A stretch of 64,000 nt of DNA. It comes from Amphritea atlantica (GTDB lineage Bacteria; Pseudomonadota; Gammaproteobacteria; Pseudomonadales; Balneatricaceae). Of this stretch, positions 1 to 6,407 are shown piece after piece. The DNA lies in NCBI GenBank assembly GCA_024397875.1, contig CP073344.1, positions 3,773,001 to 3,837,000 of the forward strand, written 5' to 3'. The translations under genes were made by a program, and so were the position numbers. The first letter of the stretch is position 1. Every line of letters begins with the position of its first letter. The notes under the pieces were generated by a model. That model had not been told where the DNA came from. It did no database searches and saw nothing but the letters and a program-made list of their open reading frames with translations.

Positions 1-12
1 CTGTTAGTTTTG

Positions 13-29
13 CCCCCCCCCTAGGTGCC
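13..29. repeat. Left arm of an imperfect inverted repeat with a C tract
   Basis: A run of nine C is followed by TAGGTGCC. The reverse complement of 2188-2209 reads ten C followed by TCAGGTGTCC, so the two arms match except for two single-base gaps. Together they bracket the accessory block at 13-2209. Seen in the sequence; its meaning is unknown. Confidence 0.35.
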
Positions 30-72
30 GATTTTAGAAAGAGGGAGCTAGCTGAAATACACATTATCCGCG

Positions 73-204
73 GTTCTTAGTCTCAAAAATGTAACCATCG
101 TGAAAGGTTTGGAGTAACAACATACGTACATAACTGCCTTTTATAAACCACCCGGCCTCATCATGAATCACACTACTTGAAAATAAAAAAGCGGGTAGTA
201 AGCA
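73..204 (-). pseudogene. Broken second copy of the 144-aa gene, C-terminal-side piece
   Basis: This stretch aligns without gaps to 837-968, inside the intact gene at 741-1175, with about eight differences in 132 bases. It covers the middle of that protein, around the residues VRTSLLQAFHEGYIFETKN. The upstream part of the same copy continues at 652-729, so 205-651 looks like an insertion. The extreme C-terminal part is absent, so the copy cannot encode a full protein. Confidence 0.75.
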
Positions 205-254
205 AGCCGATTGTATCTGGGGTGCAAATTTCAGGTGTCATTAGCTATCACATA

Positions 255-283
255 TTGACTATATAGTCATAATTTCCAATAAT
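255..283 (+). promoter_or_regulatory. Promoter and operator-like palindrome of the XRE gene
   Basis: A -35 box TTGACT (255-260) and a -10-like box AATAAT (278-283) are 17 bp apart. A perfect palindrome TGACTATATAGTCA (256-269) overlaps the -35 box. The half-site motif ATATRGTCATAATT occurs at 261-274 and again at 300-313, across the start codon. This layout fits autorepression by the XRE protein, as is usual for antitoxin-type regulators; that part is inference. Confidence 0.5.
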
Positions 284-301
284 AAGCATATATATGTTTA
301 T

Positions 302-568
302 ATGGTCATAATTATGCAAGGCAGAAAGGCAATAGGGAAACAGCTTTCAGAGGCCCGAAAGCAGAAAGGGCTCACACAAAAGCATATGTCAGATTTATCT
401 GGTCTAGATCAGGCAATCATCTCAAAGATTGAAAATGGTCGGTTTAATGGTTCACTGCGGATCTTTGAAAATTATCTTTACGCGCTCGACTTTGAATTGG
501 ATATCTCACCTAAAAAGATTGTATTGCCACGATTTAACGAGATAGAGGAGCTATATGGTGAAGACTGA
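302..568 (+). CDS. XRE-family helix-turn-helix regulator, HipB-like antitoxin type
   Basis: This 88-residue protein is almost entirely one XRE/Cro-type helix-turn-helix domain (about residues 10-65; the recognition region includes LTQKHMSDLSGLDQAIISK followed by IENG). Size and layout resemble HipB antitoxins: a short DNA-binding protein whose 3' end overlaps the start of the next gene. The start could be residue 1 (302) or Met5 (314); neither has a good ribosome-binding site. The overlapping downstream partner is truncated, so the gene now looks like an orphan antitoxin or regulator. It sits inside a disrupted copy of the neighbouring 144-aa gene. Confidence 0.7.
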   Translation: MVIIMQGRKAIGKQLSEARKQKGLTQKHMSDLSGLDQAIISKIENGRFNGSLRIFENYLYALDFELDISPKKIVLPRFNEIEELYGED

Positions 569-755
569 TTATTATTTTCCTGAAAAATTATCAGAAGATA
601 AGATGGGAGTGATTACATACGGCACTTTGCATCCCATCTTTCGTCAGGAGCTTTTGACTCCGTTTATCACTTGCGACCATTTTTCTTCAGTCACATCAAT
701 ATCAATCCATCCACACCCAATTTTCGACGGAATGCTCTTCTTACATATACTCTAA
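555..755 (+). pseudogene. Truncated start of the XRE partner gene
   Basis: An ATG at 555 overlaps the last 14 bases of the XRE gene, a typical antitoxin-toxin arrangement. Only about the first 32 codons (MVKTDYYFPEKLSEDK and the next few residues) can belong to this gene. From about 652 the DNA is antisense to the broken 144-aa gene copy, so the reading frame runs into unrelated sequence. Too little remains to say whether it was a HipA kinase or another toxin. Confidence 0.5.
652..729 (-). pseudogene. Broken second copy of the 144-aa gene, N-terminal-side piece
   Basis: This piece aligns to 970-1045 within the intact gene at 741-1175, covering the residues VENWVWVDIDVTEEKWSQV. It has several substitutions and a small insertion (an extra CATC-like step), which shifts the frame. 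With 73-204 it forms one degraded, split copy of that gene. The first ~43 codons are missing. Confidence 0.7.
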
Positions 756-1175
756 GCTACCTAAATGAAAAATATAGTCCGCTTCCTTAAGAGAAACCGA
801 ACATCTCTTCCCCGTACCGATTAAACAGTACACAGTGTTCTTAGTCTCAAAAATGTAACCTTCGTGAAAGGCTTGGAGTAATGAGGTACGTACATAACTA
901 CCTTTTATAAACCGCCCGGCCTCATCATGAATCACACTACTTGAAAATAAAAAAGCGGGTAGTAAGCAGTTTTGGTCTCCCCTTATCACTTGCGACCACT
1001 TTTCTTCTGTCACATCAATATCAACCCACACCCAATTTTCGACGCTACAGACATCTTTTTTCAGTTCAAGCCCATGAATCTCTTCATGTGCCCTATCAAT
1101 GGAATCATGATGCCACCCAGCATCAAATTCATGCCCGTTTTTCAATATATCCATAAGGTAAAGGTAACTATGCAT
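741..1175 (-). CDS. Small soluble protein of unknown function, 144 aa
   Basis: No function is recognised. The protein is soluble and has a tryptophan-rich core (NWVWVDIDVTEEKW), a GRFIKGSYVRTS stretch and a C-terminal NTVYCLIGTGKR segment. This loosely recalls small DUF families common in Pseudomonas accessory regions (possibly DUF6957), but that was not tested. It is the last gene of a compact minus-strand cluster: its start overlaps the stop of the phosphatase-like gene by 8 bp. A decayed, split second copy lies immediately downstream, so the gene was duplicated in tandem at some point. There is no signal peptide or membrane segment. Confidence 0.65.
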   Translation of the reverse strand: MHSYLYLMDILKNGHEFDAGWHHDSIDRAHEEIHGLELKKDVCSVENWVWVDIDVTEEKWSQVIRGDQNCLLPAFLFSSSVIHDEAGRFIKGSYVRTSLLQAFHEGYIFETKNTVYCLIGTGKRCSVSLKEADYIFHLGSLEYM

Positions 1176-1533
1176 AATAAGATCGCCGGGACTTGAAATG
1201 TTGGGAAAGTGGCTTCAATTCGCTGATTAGCTTTGGCTGCATATACTGGTAGATGTCTTCGATATGCAAACACTGGATCTTTTTCATATAGAGCTCTCCT
1301 GTATGTTGACGAATACGTTCAAGATGCATCGGTTCAAACACATAAATCGTATCAGCCCACTTCAACAATGCTTCAGTACACAATGCAGAGCCGTTACGAG
1401 TGCACTCTTTCTCACTCAAACCCGCAGAGCGGAAAACATGCTGTTTAAACTGGGGACGAAAAAGATCTTCCGCAGTACGCGATCGTTGTAAATTAGCAGT
1501 GCACAGAAAGAGGATATTCATCGTTAAAACCAT
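1168..1533 (-). CDS. Small protein-tyrosine-phosphatase-like protein (COG4551 type)
   Basis: The N terminus reads NILFLCTANLQRSRTAE, which contains the C-x5-R-S phosphate-binding loop of low-molecular-weight tyrosine phosphatases, with Cys11 as candidate nucleophile and Arg17 in the loop. The 121-aa length and the later IEDIYQYMQPKL region fit the short COG4551 branch rather than the ~150-aa classical enzymes. The start at 1533 is used here; Met5 (1521) is an alternative. It lies in a minus-strand cluster, 11 bp after the upstream gene and overlapping the next gene by 8 bp. Its substrate is unknown. Such phosphatases are frequent cargo on islands. Confidence 0.72.
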   Translation of the reverse strand: MVLTMNILFLCTANLQRSRTAEDLFRPQFKQHVFRSAGLSEKECTRNGSALCTEALLKWADTIYVFEPMHLERIRQHTGELYMKKIQCLHIEDIYQYMQPKLISELKPLSQHFKSRRSYYA

Positions 1534-1544
1534 TAATCCCGCTA

Positions 1545-1955
1545 TTAAGCGATATTTGTATCTTCAAGATACAAAGCAGCCCACTCGATCAAAGCGTCTT
1601 CATTTTGACTACGTGGATGACACACATGTGATGGCATCAAGAATTCCCCACAACCCCCACAGAGACTGAAGGAAAGCTTTTCAATATTTTCTTCGAGTGC
1701 ATCTAGCGCTAAAAGATCTTTTTCTGGGCCTGAGCATTCAGCACAAATGATCAGCTGATTGAACTTTTCTTTGACCTGAAAAAGAACCAAATCTGATGGC
1801 TTTATCTCATCAAGCTCTTTAGCAAACTGAACAATCAGCGGGAACCAACCGTCTGGGATATCGAAGCCGCCATAGCCAAAATCGGTGTTTGGGTAGCATT
1901 TCCGATCCATAAACGGGAAGCGCTTAACAATCAGTTTTTCCAGCTCATAATTCAT
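1545..1955 (-). CDS. Hypothetical CxxC protein of a GWF/VKEKF type
   Basis: This 136-aa soluble protein has a PDGWFPLIVQ segment (35-44), a VKEKFNQL segment (61-68) and two CxxC pairs (71-74 and 99-102), possibly binding zinc. The combination GWF...VKEKFG-L...CxxCG recurs in short uncharacterised proteins of phages and islands; that resemblance is from memory. The start has a ribosome-binding site (GAGGT about 6 bases upstream). It is the first gene of the three-gene minus-strand cluster. No function can be given. Confidence 0.6.
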   Translation of the reverse strand: MNYELEKLIVKRFPFMDRKCYPNTDFGYGGFDIPDGWFPLIVQFAKELDEIKPSDLVLFQVKEKFNQLIICAECSGPEKDLLALDALEENIEKLSFSLCGGCGEFLMPSHVCHPRSQNEDALIEWAALYLEDTNIA

Positions 1956-2580
1956 TTATGACCTCACATCAATCGAATGCAACACTCATTAGCATACACA
2001 AAAATGAAGCAATAAAAAATGAACCCACGGTTCATAAGCCCTTTTAATACAAAGAGTTATTAGCATCGAACTAACGAAATTAGTTTAGAGTAGTGTACGG
2101 ACACTTGGACAACGTAAGTTTGCAAAAATTCTTACTGCTTCTTCAACAAACAAATTGCATCAATAGTGAGTCCTACACTTCATTTATGGGGACACCTGAG
2201 GGGGGGGGGAAGAAACGATCTATTTTTCTTCAATAACGCTTCGACGAACCTAACATAACTCCAATGACAGCACGCTGAAAGACACGAAACCTGTTGATGA
2301 ATGCACTTTTTAGCGGGAATACTTGGCTTAGTCAGAGAAACCGACCACCCGGCCCTGAAAGAAGAGCCCAGAGGCCCCTCATTTAAGCATACTCTAAACT
2401 CTTGATTCGAAGCCTTAAACCACTACCGAACCAATACGACTCCTACCTTGGGCAAACATCAATTTAGGCACGCTTTTATGAAAAATAATTGTCCCAATAT
2501 CGATCACGCTGAAACAATCATTCACGTATCGAAGATATCTTGATTTGTGCCACTCAAGTGTGCCATTATTTAACCATCAG
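1956..2580. other. Intergenic stretch without a supported gene
   Basis: No convincing open frame was found on either strand. The region contains the G tract at 2200-2209 (right arm of the inverted repeat) and otherwise mixed AT-rich sequence. It separates the small minus-strand cluster from the ssrA-like attachment remnant and probably holds the cluster promoter near 1960-2050, but no box stands out. Confidence 0.5.
2188..2209. repeat. Right arm of the imperfect inverted repeat with a G tract
   Basis: GGGGACACCTGA is followed by ten G. It is inversely related to the C-tract sequence at 13-29 (core CACCT next to a G run). See the left arm for the comparison. Confidence 0.35.
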
Positions 2581-2597
2581 CCTTGATCAAATCAAGG
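2581..2597. repeat. Short perfect hairpin CCTTGAT-caa-ATCAAGG
   Basis: A 7-bp perfect stem with a 3-base loop lies about 18 bp before the ssrA-like 3' end. It may be part of the island junction (for example an integrase arm site) or a remnant of folded RNA. Seen directly; function unknown. Confidence 0.35.
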
Positions 2598-2614
2598 AAA
2601 ACAATTAGTTAGCT

Positions 2615-2644
2615 ACACGGGTTCGTCACCCGCCACCTCCACCA
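2615..2644 (+). repeat. tmRNA (ssrA) 3'-end-like attachment remnant
   Basis: The sequence contains a T-arm-like hairpin (CGGG-TTCGTCA-CCCG) followed by the acceptor-like end CCACCTCCACCA. This matches the usual end of gammaproteobacterial tmRNA, except that the T-loop (TTCGTCA) departs from TTCRANY. No tmRNA or tRNA body precedes it. Integrative elements often use the ssrA 3' end as attB and leave such a copy as attR. A Rho-independent terminator follows directly, as it would after a real ssrA gene. A second, more degraded copy is at 5631-5662. Confidence 0.6.
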
Positions 2645-2656
2645 AATGCAAAAAAA

Positions 2657-2682
2657 GGGCTGCCCTCTGGGCGGCCTTTTTT
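2657..2682 (+). terminator. Rho-independent terminator after the ssrA-like end
   Basis: An eight-pair GC-rich stem (GGCTGCCC / GGGCGGCC, one G-T pair) is followed by TTTTTT. An A run precedes it, so it could act in both directions. Confidence 0.75.
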
Positions 2683-2777
2683 GTTAGTTAAGCTGTATAG
2701 ATAAGCTCCTAAGCTAAAAAATTTTCCACAAACCCCACCTCTACCACACAAATACAATCTGATAAGGATGATCCATC

Positions 2778-3113
2778 ATGGAAGTACGACAGAAGCACAA
2801 CCGCCGCCTGCGCAAAAAACTGTACCTGGGTGAATTTGCAGTTAATCTCTTTGAGATACATGTAAAGCTATCCACCAGCGCAGAGAGTGATCTGGACGCA
2901 TTCATTGGTAGTTTTGTTGACCAACTTGAAAAGCAGGGTCTGACCTACTTTGGCTACTCTGATCCTGACGGAATTCAGGGACATGTACTCTCTCAGCAAC
3001 GCTACGAGTCCCCATCAGAGGGCCAGAGACAGGAACTGTCTGAGTGGTGTGCCGCTTACCCCACTATTGAAAGTGTCGAATTGAGCGAGCTGATGGACAT
3101 TAATCAAGCTTAG
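2778..3113 (+). CDS. YggL-family protein (DUF469)
   Basis: The protein has 111 residues, similar to E. coli YggL (108 aa). It begins with the typical basic start NRRLRKKLYLGEF and continues with a compact alpha/beta domain. YggL has been linked to the 50S ribosomal subunit; whether this divergent copy does the same is not known. The start has a good ribosome-binding site (AAGGATGA). It lies between the ssrA-like attachment remnant and the AbiL-like genes. A 97-bp internal part (2820-2916) is repeated at 5660-5756, so it belongs to a segment once duplicated around the defence genes. The resident housekeeping yggL may be elsewhere in the genome. Confidence 0.75.
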   Translation: MEVRQKHNRRLRKKLYLGEFAVNLFEIHVKLSTSAESDLDAFIGSFVDQLEKQGLTYFGYSDPDGIQGHVLSQQRYESPSEGQRQELSEWCAAYPTIESVELSELMDINQA

Positions 3114-3210
3114 TGTTTTAACTCCTGACCGATCAAAAGGACAGGCTTCTACAGCCACCTATCATGTGGCAGGGTCCAAAAGCATACCGTAAGACAGAAA
3201 GAGCCCTTCA

Positions 3211-3237
3211 ATGGGTGTCGCAATTTACGACACCCAT
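3211..3237 (+). terminator. Strong hairpin after the yggL-like gene
   Basis: A perfect 10-bp stem ATGGGTGTCG / CGACACCCAT with a 7-base loop lies about 100 bp past the yggL-like stop. The T tract is very short, so it may be a weak terminator or a folded element of the island. Confidence 0.45.
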
Positions 3238-3514
3238 TTGCAAGTAGCAGACGGGTTCACCAAATTATAGTAACAACTAGCTCAAGCCTCGAGCAATTAA
3301 AAACCCCCTCCCAAGGCAAGCAGCTAAGAAAACAAAATTCTTAACCGTTTGATGATAACAACTATCATCCTCACGAAGCCCCAAATTCTTTCAAGAAATC
3401 TCCTCAAATTGTCATCTATAGGCAGTTATTTCTATTTATAGGGATTGTTAGGTGCTATATTAATGCCGAATTCGTCACTTTTTGACGAAACATAGAAGTA
3501 AACGAGACTCCGCC
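3238..3514 (+). promoter_or_regulatory. Leader of the AbiL-like operon with an extended -10 box
   Basis: TGCTATATT at 3453-3461 fits an extended -10 promoter (TGn plus TATATT) about 55 bases before the ATPase start. A small dyad TTCTT-TC-AAGAA is at 3386-3397. No clear -35 box is seen. With 3114-3237 this makes a 400-bp gap with no gene. Confidence 0.35.
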
Positions 3515-4822
3515 ATGATTATTGATTTGACTGTAGAGAATCATCTTTCCATCAAAGAAGAACAAACGTTCAGCATGTTTGCAGAAGGCGCCTTACCTGA
3601 TAACAGCAAACATTCCGATAACATATCGTTTGTTGATGGCAAGATCGGAACATTAAAGACTGCTGGAATATTAGGAGCAAATGCTAGCGGGAAGTCTAAC
3701 CTACTTCATGCATTTAAAGCTCTGCAATACATGACAACGAAAAGTAGTCAGCTCGAAGGGGGTGATGAGATACCTCCATATGAGCCATACCTTCTATGCC
3801 CTCATACAAGGAAAGCACCTACCAGTCTTGAAGTTGAGTTTTGGCTAGCAGATATCCGCCATAGCTATAAAATCCAGTACAACCAATATGAAATAACTTA
3901 CGAGTCTCTTTTCTTCTATCCAAAAGGAAAACCCGCAAAGATTTTTGAAAGAACGAACCCAGATAACTGGGAAACAGATGAAGGAATTTCTTTTGGAACC
4001 TACTTCAAGGGAGGCAAAAAACGAGTACCTTACTTTTCTTGCAACTCTTACTTAGCGGTAGCTGGAAAAAGAGCAGATTCTCCTGCATTTCTGAGAGCGA
4101 TATATAACTATTTCCGAAAGCAGTGGGACTTCATCTTCCGTACTAACGAATTCATGTTTAACTTTTGGAAAGACGACCCAGAATCATTGTCTGCTATGAA
4201 GTGCCTTATTCGAAATACTGATCTCGGTATTGCAGATTTTGAATTTCGCAGCAAAGAGCTCTCTCCAGATCAGCTTGAGATATTAGAGGAAGTTCCTGAT
4301 GAATACCGCAAGCACATGATTGAAACCCTAAAGTCAGAAATTGTGTTTATGCATAAATCTGAGAACGGGGAGCTTATTGAGTTTGAACCTGGGCTTGAAT
4401 CATTAGGTACAAAGAGGCTGCTAAACTCTCTGCCTGTCATTCTTTTTACCCTTCAAAAAGGTTCTGTGCTGTTCTGCGATGAATTGGAGACTAGCTTTCA
4501 TCCTCATGTAGTCGAACTAATAATTAAGCTTTTCAATGACAAGCGAACAAACCAAAATAATGCTCAACTTATTTATACCACTCATAGCCTGACCACTATG
4601 AAATCTAAGAGTATGCGTAAAGATCAAATTTGGTTGGCTGAGAAGGTCGGTGGAAAAACTACTTATGTATCACTTGACCAATTTGATAGTTCATTAAGAG
4701 ACTCAAGTCCGTTTGAGAAGTGGTATGACGAAGGAAGATTAGGCGGTATACCGAGTATCAATTTTAAAGACATTATTGATAGCATCAGCTCAGTTATGGA
4801 GAAAAATACATCCAATGCCTAA
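3515..4822 (+). CDS. AAA15/OLD-like ATPase, AbiLi/RloA-type phage-defence component
   Basis: From the ATG at 3515 the protein has 435 aa; an upstream TTG at 3482 is possible but the protein naturally begins MIIDLTVENHLSIKEE. The Walker A motif GANASGKS is at 54-61, an ABC-signature-like SLGTKRL at about 296-302, Walker B SVLFCDELE at 317-325 and a switch histidine in YTTHS at 354-358. These features define the COG1106/AAA15 ATPase group. The next gene, overlapping by 8 bp, is a RloB-family protein. The same pair is known as AbiLi/AbiLii (abortive infection) and as RloA/RloB. It probably senses infection and controls its partner. AT-rich codon use and flanking attachment remnants suggest horizontal transfer. 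Confidence 0.82.
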   Translation: MIIDLTVENHLSIKEEQTFSMFAEGALPDNSKHSDNISFVDGKIGTLKTAGILGANASGKSNLLHAFKALQYMTTKSSQLEGGDEIPPYEPYLLCPHTRKAPTSLEVEFWLADIRHSYKIQYNQYEITYESLFFYPKGKPAKIFERTNPDNWETDEGISFGTYFKGGKKRVPYFSCNSYLAVAGKRADSPAFLRAIYNYFRKQWDFIFRTNEFMFNFWKDDPESLSAMKCLIRNTDLGIADFEFRSKELSPDQLEILEEVPDEYRKHMIETLKSEIVFMHKSENGELIEFEPGLESLGTKRLLNSLPVILFTLQKGSVLFCDELETSFHPHVVELIIKLFNDKRTNQNNAQLIYTTHSLTTMKSKSMRKDQIWLAEKVGGKTTYVSLDQFDSSLRDSSPFEKWYDEGRLGGIPSINFKDIIDSISSVMEKNTSNA

Positions 4823-5480
4823 GCCAAGGAAGAAAGGAAAAAAAGTTAAACGTGTAAACTCAAAGTTATGGATATATTGTGAAGGCAGCAAAACAGAAAT
4901 TCTTTATCTCAATGCTTATATTCAATTGAAGCATGCGGACTGCCGTTTGATTGAATTTATTGACGTTCAAAACATTAAAGAAACAACTCCGAAGTCAATA
5001 ATCAACAGAGTAGTCTCAGATAAACAAACAAGTGACCACATCTCAACGGATGACTATTGGGTCGCATATGATAGAGAAGACGAAAATGATGGTGCCTACA
5101 GGCTCCATCCTGAAGCGTTAGATTGCGCAAAACAACATAATATCAATGTTACTATTTCAAGTGTTTGCATCGAGCAATGGGTGTTGCTTCATTTCATGTA
5201 CAGTGCCAGACCTTATAGCAACTTTGAAGACTTGCTAGCCAACAGCCCTCTTAAACAAGAACTAAGAAATCGCGGCATTCAAAATTACGATAAAGCATCT
5301 GCTGATATAGTCTCGATACTTATGCCACTTGTTGAGACTGCAAGGCAAAATGCCGACCGCTTGAACAAGGCTACACTTGCGGCAGCACCAGTAAACGCAC
5401 AACGATATGAACACAATCCGTATACCGACTTTCATGAAGTTCTGAATGCTATCGATACTTTTGTCGATGAGTTAACTTAA
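4815..5480 (+). CDS. RloB-family protein, AbiLii-type probable effector
   Basis: The 221-aa protein starts at 4815 within ATGCCTAA, overlapping the ATPase stop and so probably translationally coupled. Family hallmarks are the basic N terminus, YCEGSKTE (21-28), an acidic YDREDE (85-90), IEQWVLLHF (119-127) and NPYTDFHEV (201-209). The spaced E and D-x-D-like acidic residues resemble a Toprim-type metal site, as proposed for RloB and for the AriB effector of PARIS; nuclease activity is inference. With the ATPase upstream it forms a complete two-gene AbiL-like unit. No further gene follows before the degraded yggL repeat. Confidence 0.8.
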   Translation: MPKPRKKGKKVKRVNSKLWIYCEGSKTEILYLNAYIQLKHADCRLIEFIDVQNIKETTPKSIINRVVSDKQTSDHISTDDYWVAYDREDENDGAYRLHPEALDCAKQHNINVTISSVCIEQWVLLHFMYSARPYSNFEDLLANSPLKQELRNRGIQNYDKASADIVSILMPLVETARQNADRLNKATLAAAPVNAQRYEHNPYTDFHEVLNAIDTFVDELT

Positions 5481-5630
5481 TCATTCTAGATATAGATACC
5501 TACATCGAAATAAGCGAATCTATTTGAGCTTATTTTACTACATCAAAACAGGGGCCTTACAGGGGGCCCATAAAAATAACCACATAATAATACCCATAAA
5601 AATCAAATAATTATTATTTAAATTCAGTAG
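5481..5630. other. AT-rich gap after the defence genes
   Basis: No gene is seen. Together with the degraded repeats at 5631-5756 this is a 369-bp gene-free stretch between the AbiL-like pair and doxX. Confidence 0.5.
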
Positions 5631-5662
5631 CCGCCCCCCAAAAATGCAAAGAAAAAGGGCTG
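5631..5662 (+). repeat. Degraded second copy of the ssrA-end/terminator junction
   Basis: CCGCC, a C run and AATGCAAAGAAAAAGGGCTG align with 2630-2662 (CCGCCACCTCCACCA followed by AATGCAAAAAAAGGGCTG). The CCA end has partly decayed. The match stops at the trinucleotide CTG, where the sequence switches to the yggL repeat. Confidence 0.55.
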
Positions 5663-5756
5663 TATCCAGGTAAGTTTGCAGTTAATCTTTTTGAGCTACA
5701 TGTAATTCTATCCACCAGCGCAGAGGCGAACCTGGACGCATTCATTGGTAGTTTTG
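5660..5756 (+). pseudogene. Internal fragment of the yggL-like gene
   Basis: These 97 bases align without gaps to 2820-2916 with about 14 differences. The start codon and the second half of the gene are missing. Compared with the intact copy, the terminator stem, intergenic region and first 14 codons are deleted, with the breakpoint at the shared CTG. It marks the far side of the segment carrying the AbiL-like pair. Confidence 0.8.
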
Positions 5757-5849
5757 AAAAACTGCGGGAAGAAGCGTACTGCTGTCGGCAGTTAACCAGC
5801 GCTCTCCCTTTAACAAAAAGTGTCGCACTTCTGGTATGAATCCCCGCTA

Positions 5850-6398
5850 TTACTTAGCGACAAAAGGTTTCGCCTCTAAACCAAGCAATCGATCTATTGA
5901 CAGAACTCCCGGGCCACGCGCAACAATAACAAGCAGGGAAACGGCCCACCAGGATGCGGGATTAATCCAGTGATCCCATGTTGGGAATACCGCCAGTTGA
6001 ATAAACATTGTCATGCCCAGCAGACCGAACGCGGCAAAGCGAGAAAACAAACCAATAATGAGTAAGACTGGCAACACAACTTCCGTTATACCCGCAAACA
6101 CGGCCAGTAACTCAATCATTTTCACTACAAATGAGCCTTCAACATACTCAAGTGTTTCAGGGTTACACAGCTGTAATGCACCGGGTCTAACCGGATCCGG
6201 GCAGAAGAATTCATACATGAACAGATCATACTTCTCGACATTAAACGTTAAAAAGCCGTCCCACTTACTCAGCCCGGAATCCAGGAAGACTTTAGCCACC
6301 ATAAAACGGAGAAAGAACAGTGCCAGAGGCTCTAAAAATCGTGACAACTGCACGCCCAGTTGTACGTAAAGTTCACGTAGTTTTCCGACCATACCCAT
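5850..6398 (-). CDS. DoxX-family membrane protein of the bufferin operon
   Basis: This 182-aa integral membrane protein has about four hydrophobic helices and the DoxX pattern: an N-terminal helix with FFLRFMVAKVFLDSGLSKW, a middle pair of helices (VLPVLLIIGLFSRFAAFGLLGM) and a C-terminal helix. A periplasmic-type loop contains two Cys. The start at 6398 is preceded by AGGGA at good spacing. It is the last gene of the bufABC-doxX operon, 9 bp after bufC. DoxX proteins are frequent last members of DUF2282/DUF692 clusters; a redox or transport support role is likely but not established. Confidence 0.85.
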   Translation of the reverse strand: MGMVGKLRELYVQLGVQLSRFLEPLALFFLRFMVAKVFLDSGLSKWDGFLTFNVEKYDLFMYEFFCPDPVRPGALQLCNPETLEYVEGSFVVKMIELLAVFAGITEVVLPVLLIIGLFSRFAAFGLLGMTMFIQLAVFPTWDHWINPASWWAVSLLVIVARGPGVLSIDRLLGLEAKPFVAK

Positions 6399-6407
6399 AT
6401 GTATTCC

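Larger units (their letters stand above)
205..651. mobile_element. About 447-bp insertion carrying an XRE gene
   Basis: The intact gene at 741-1175 is continuous across the point corresponding to its positions 968-970, while the broken copy is interrupted there by this segment. The segment holds a promoter, an XRE-family gene and the first codons of an overlapping second gene. No transposase, terminal repeat or target duplication is visible. It may be a decayed toxin-antitoxin unit left by recombination rather than a true mobile element. Confidence 0.45.

Noticed and set aside
555..755. HipA kinase after the XRE gene
   Set aside because: Only about 32 codons are left before unrelated sequence; no HipA motif can be identified.
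2615..2644. Complete tRNA or tmRNA gene
   Set aside because: Only the T-arm and acceptor end are present, the T-loop is altered, and no D-arm, anticodon arm or tag sequence lies upstream.
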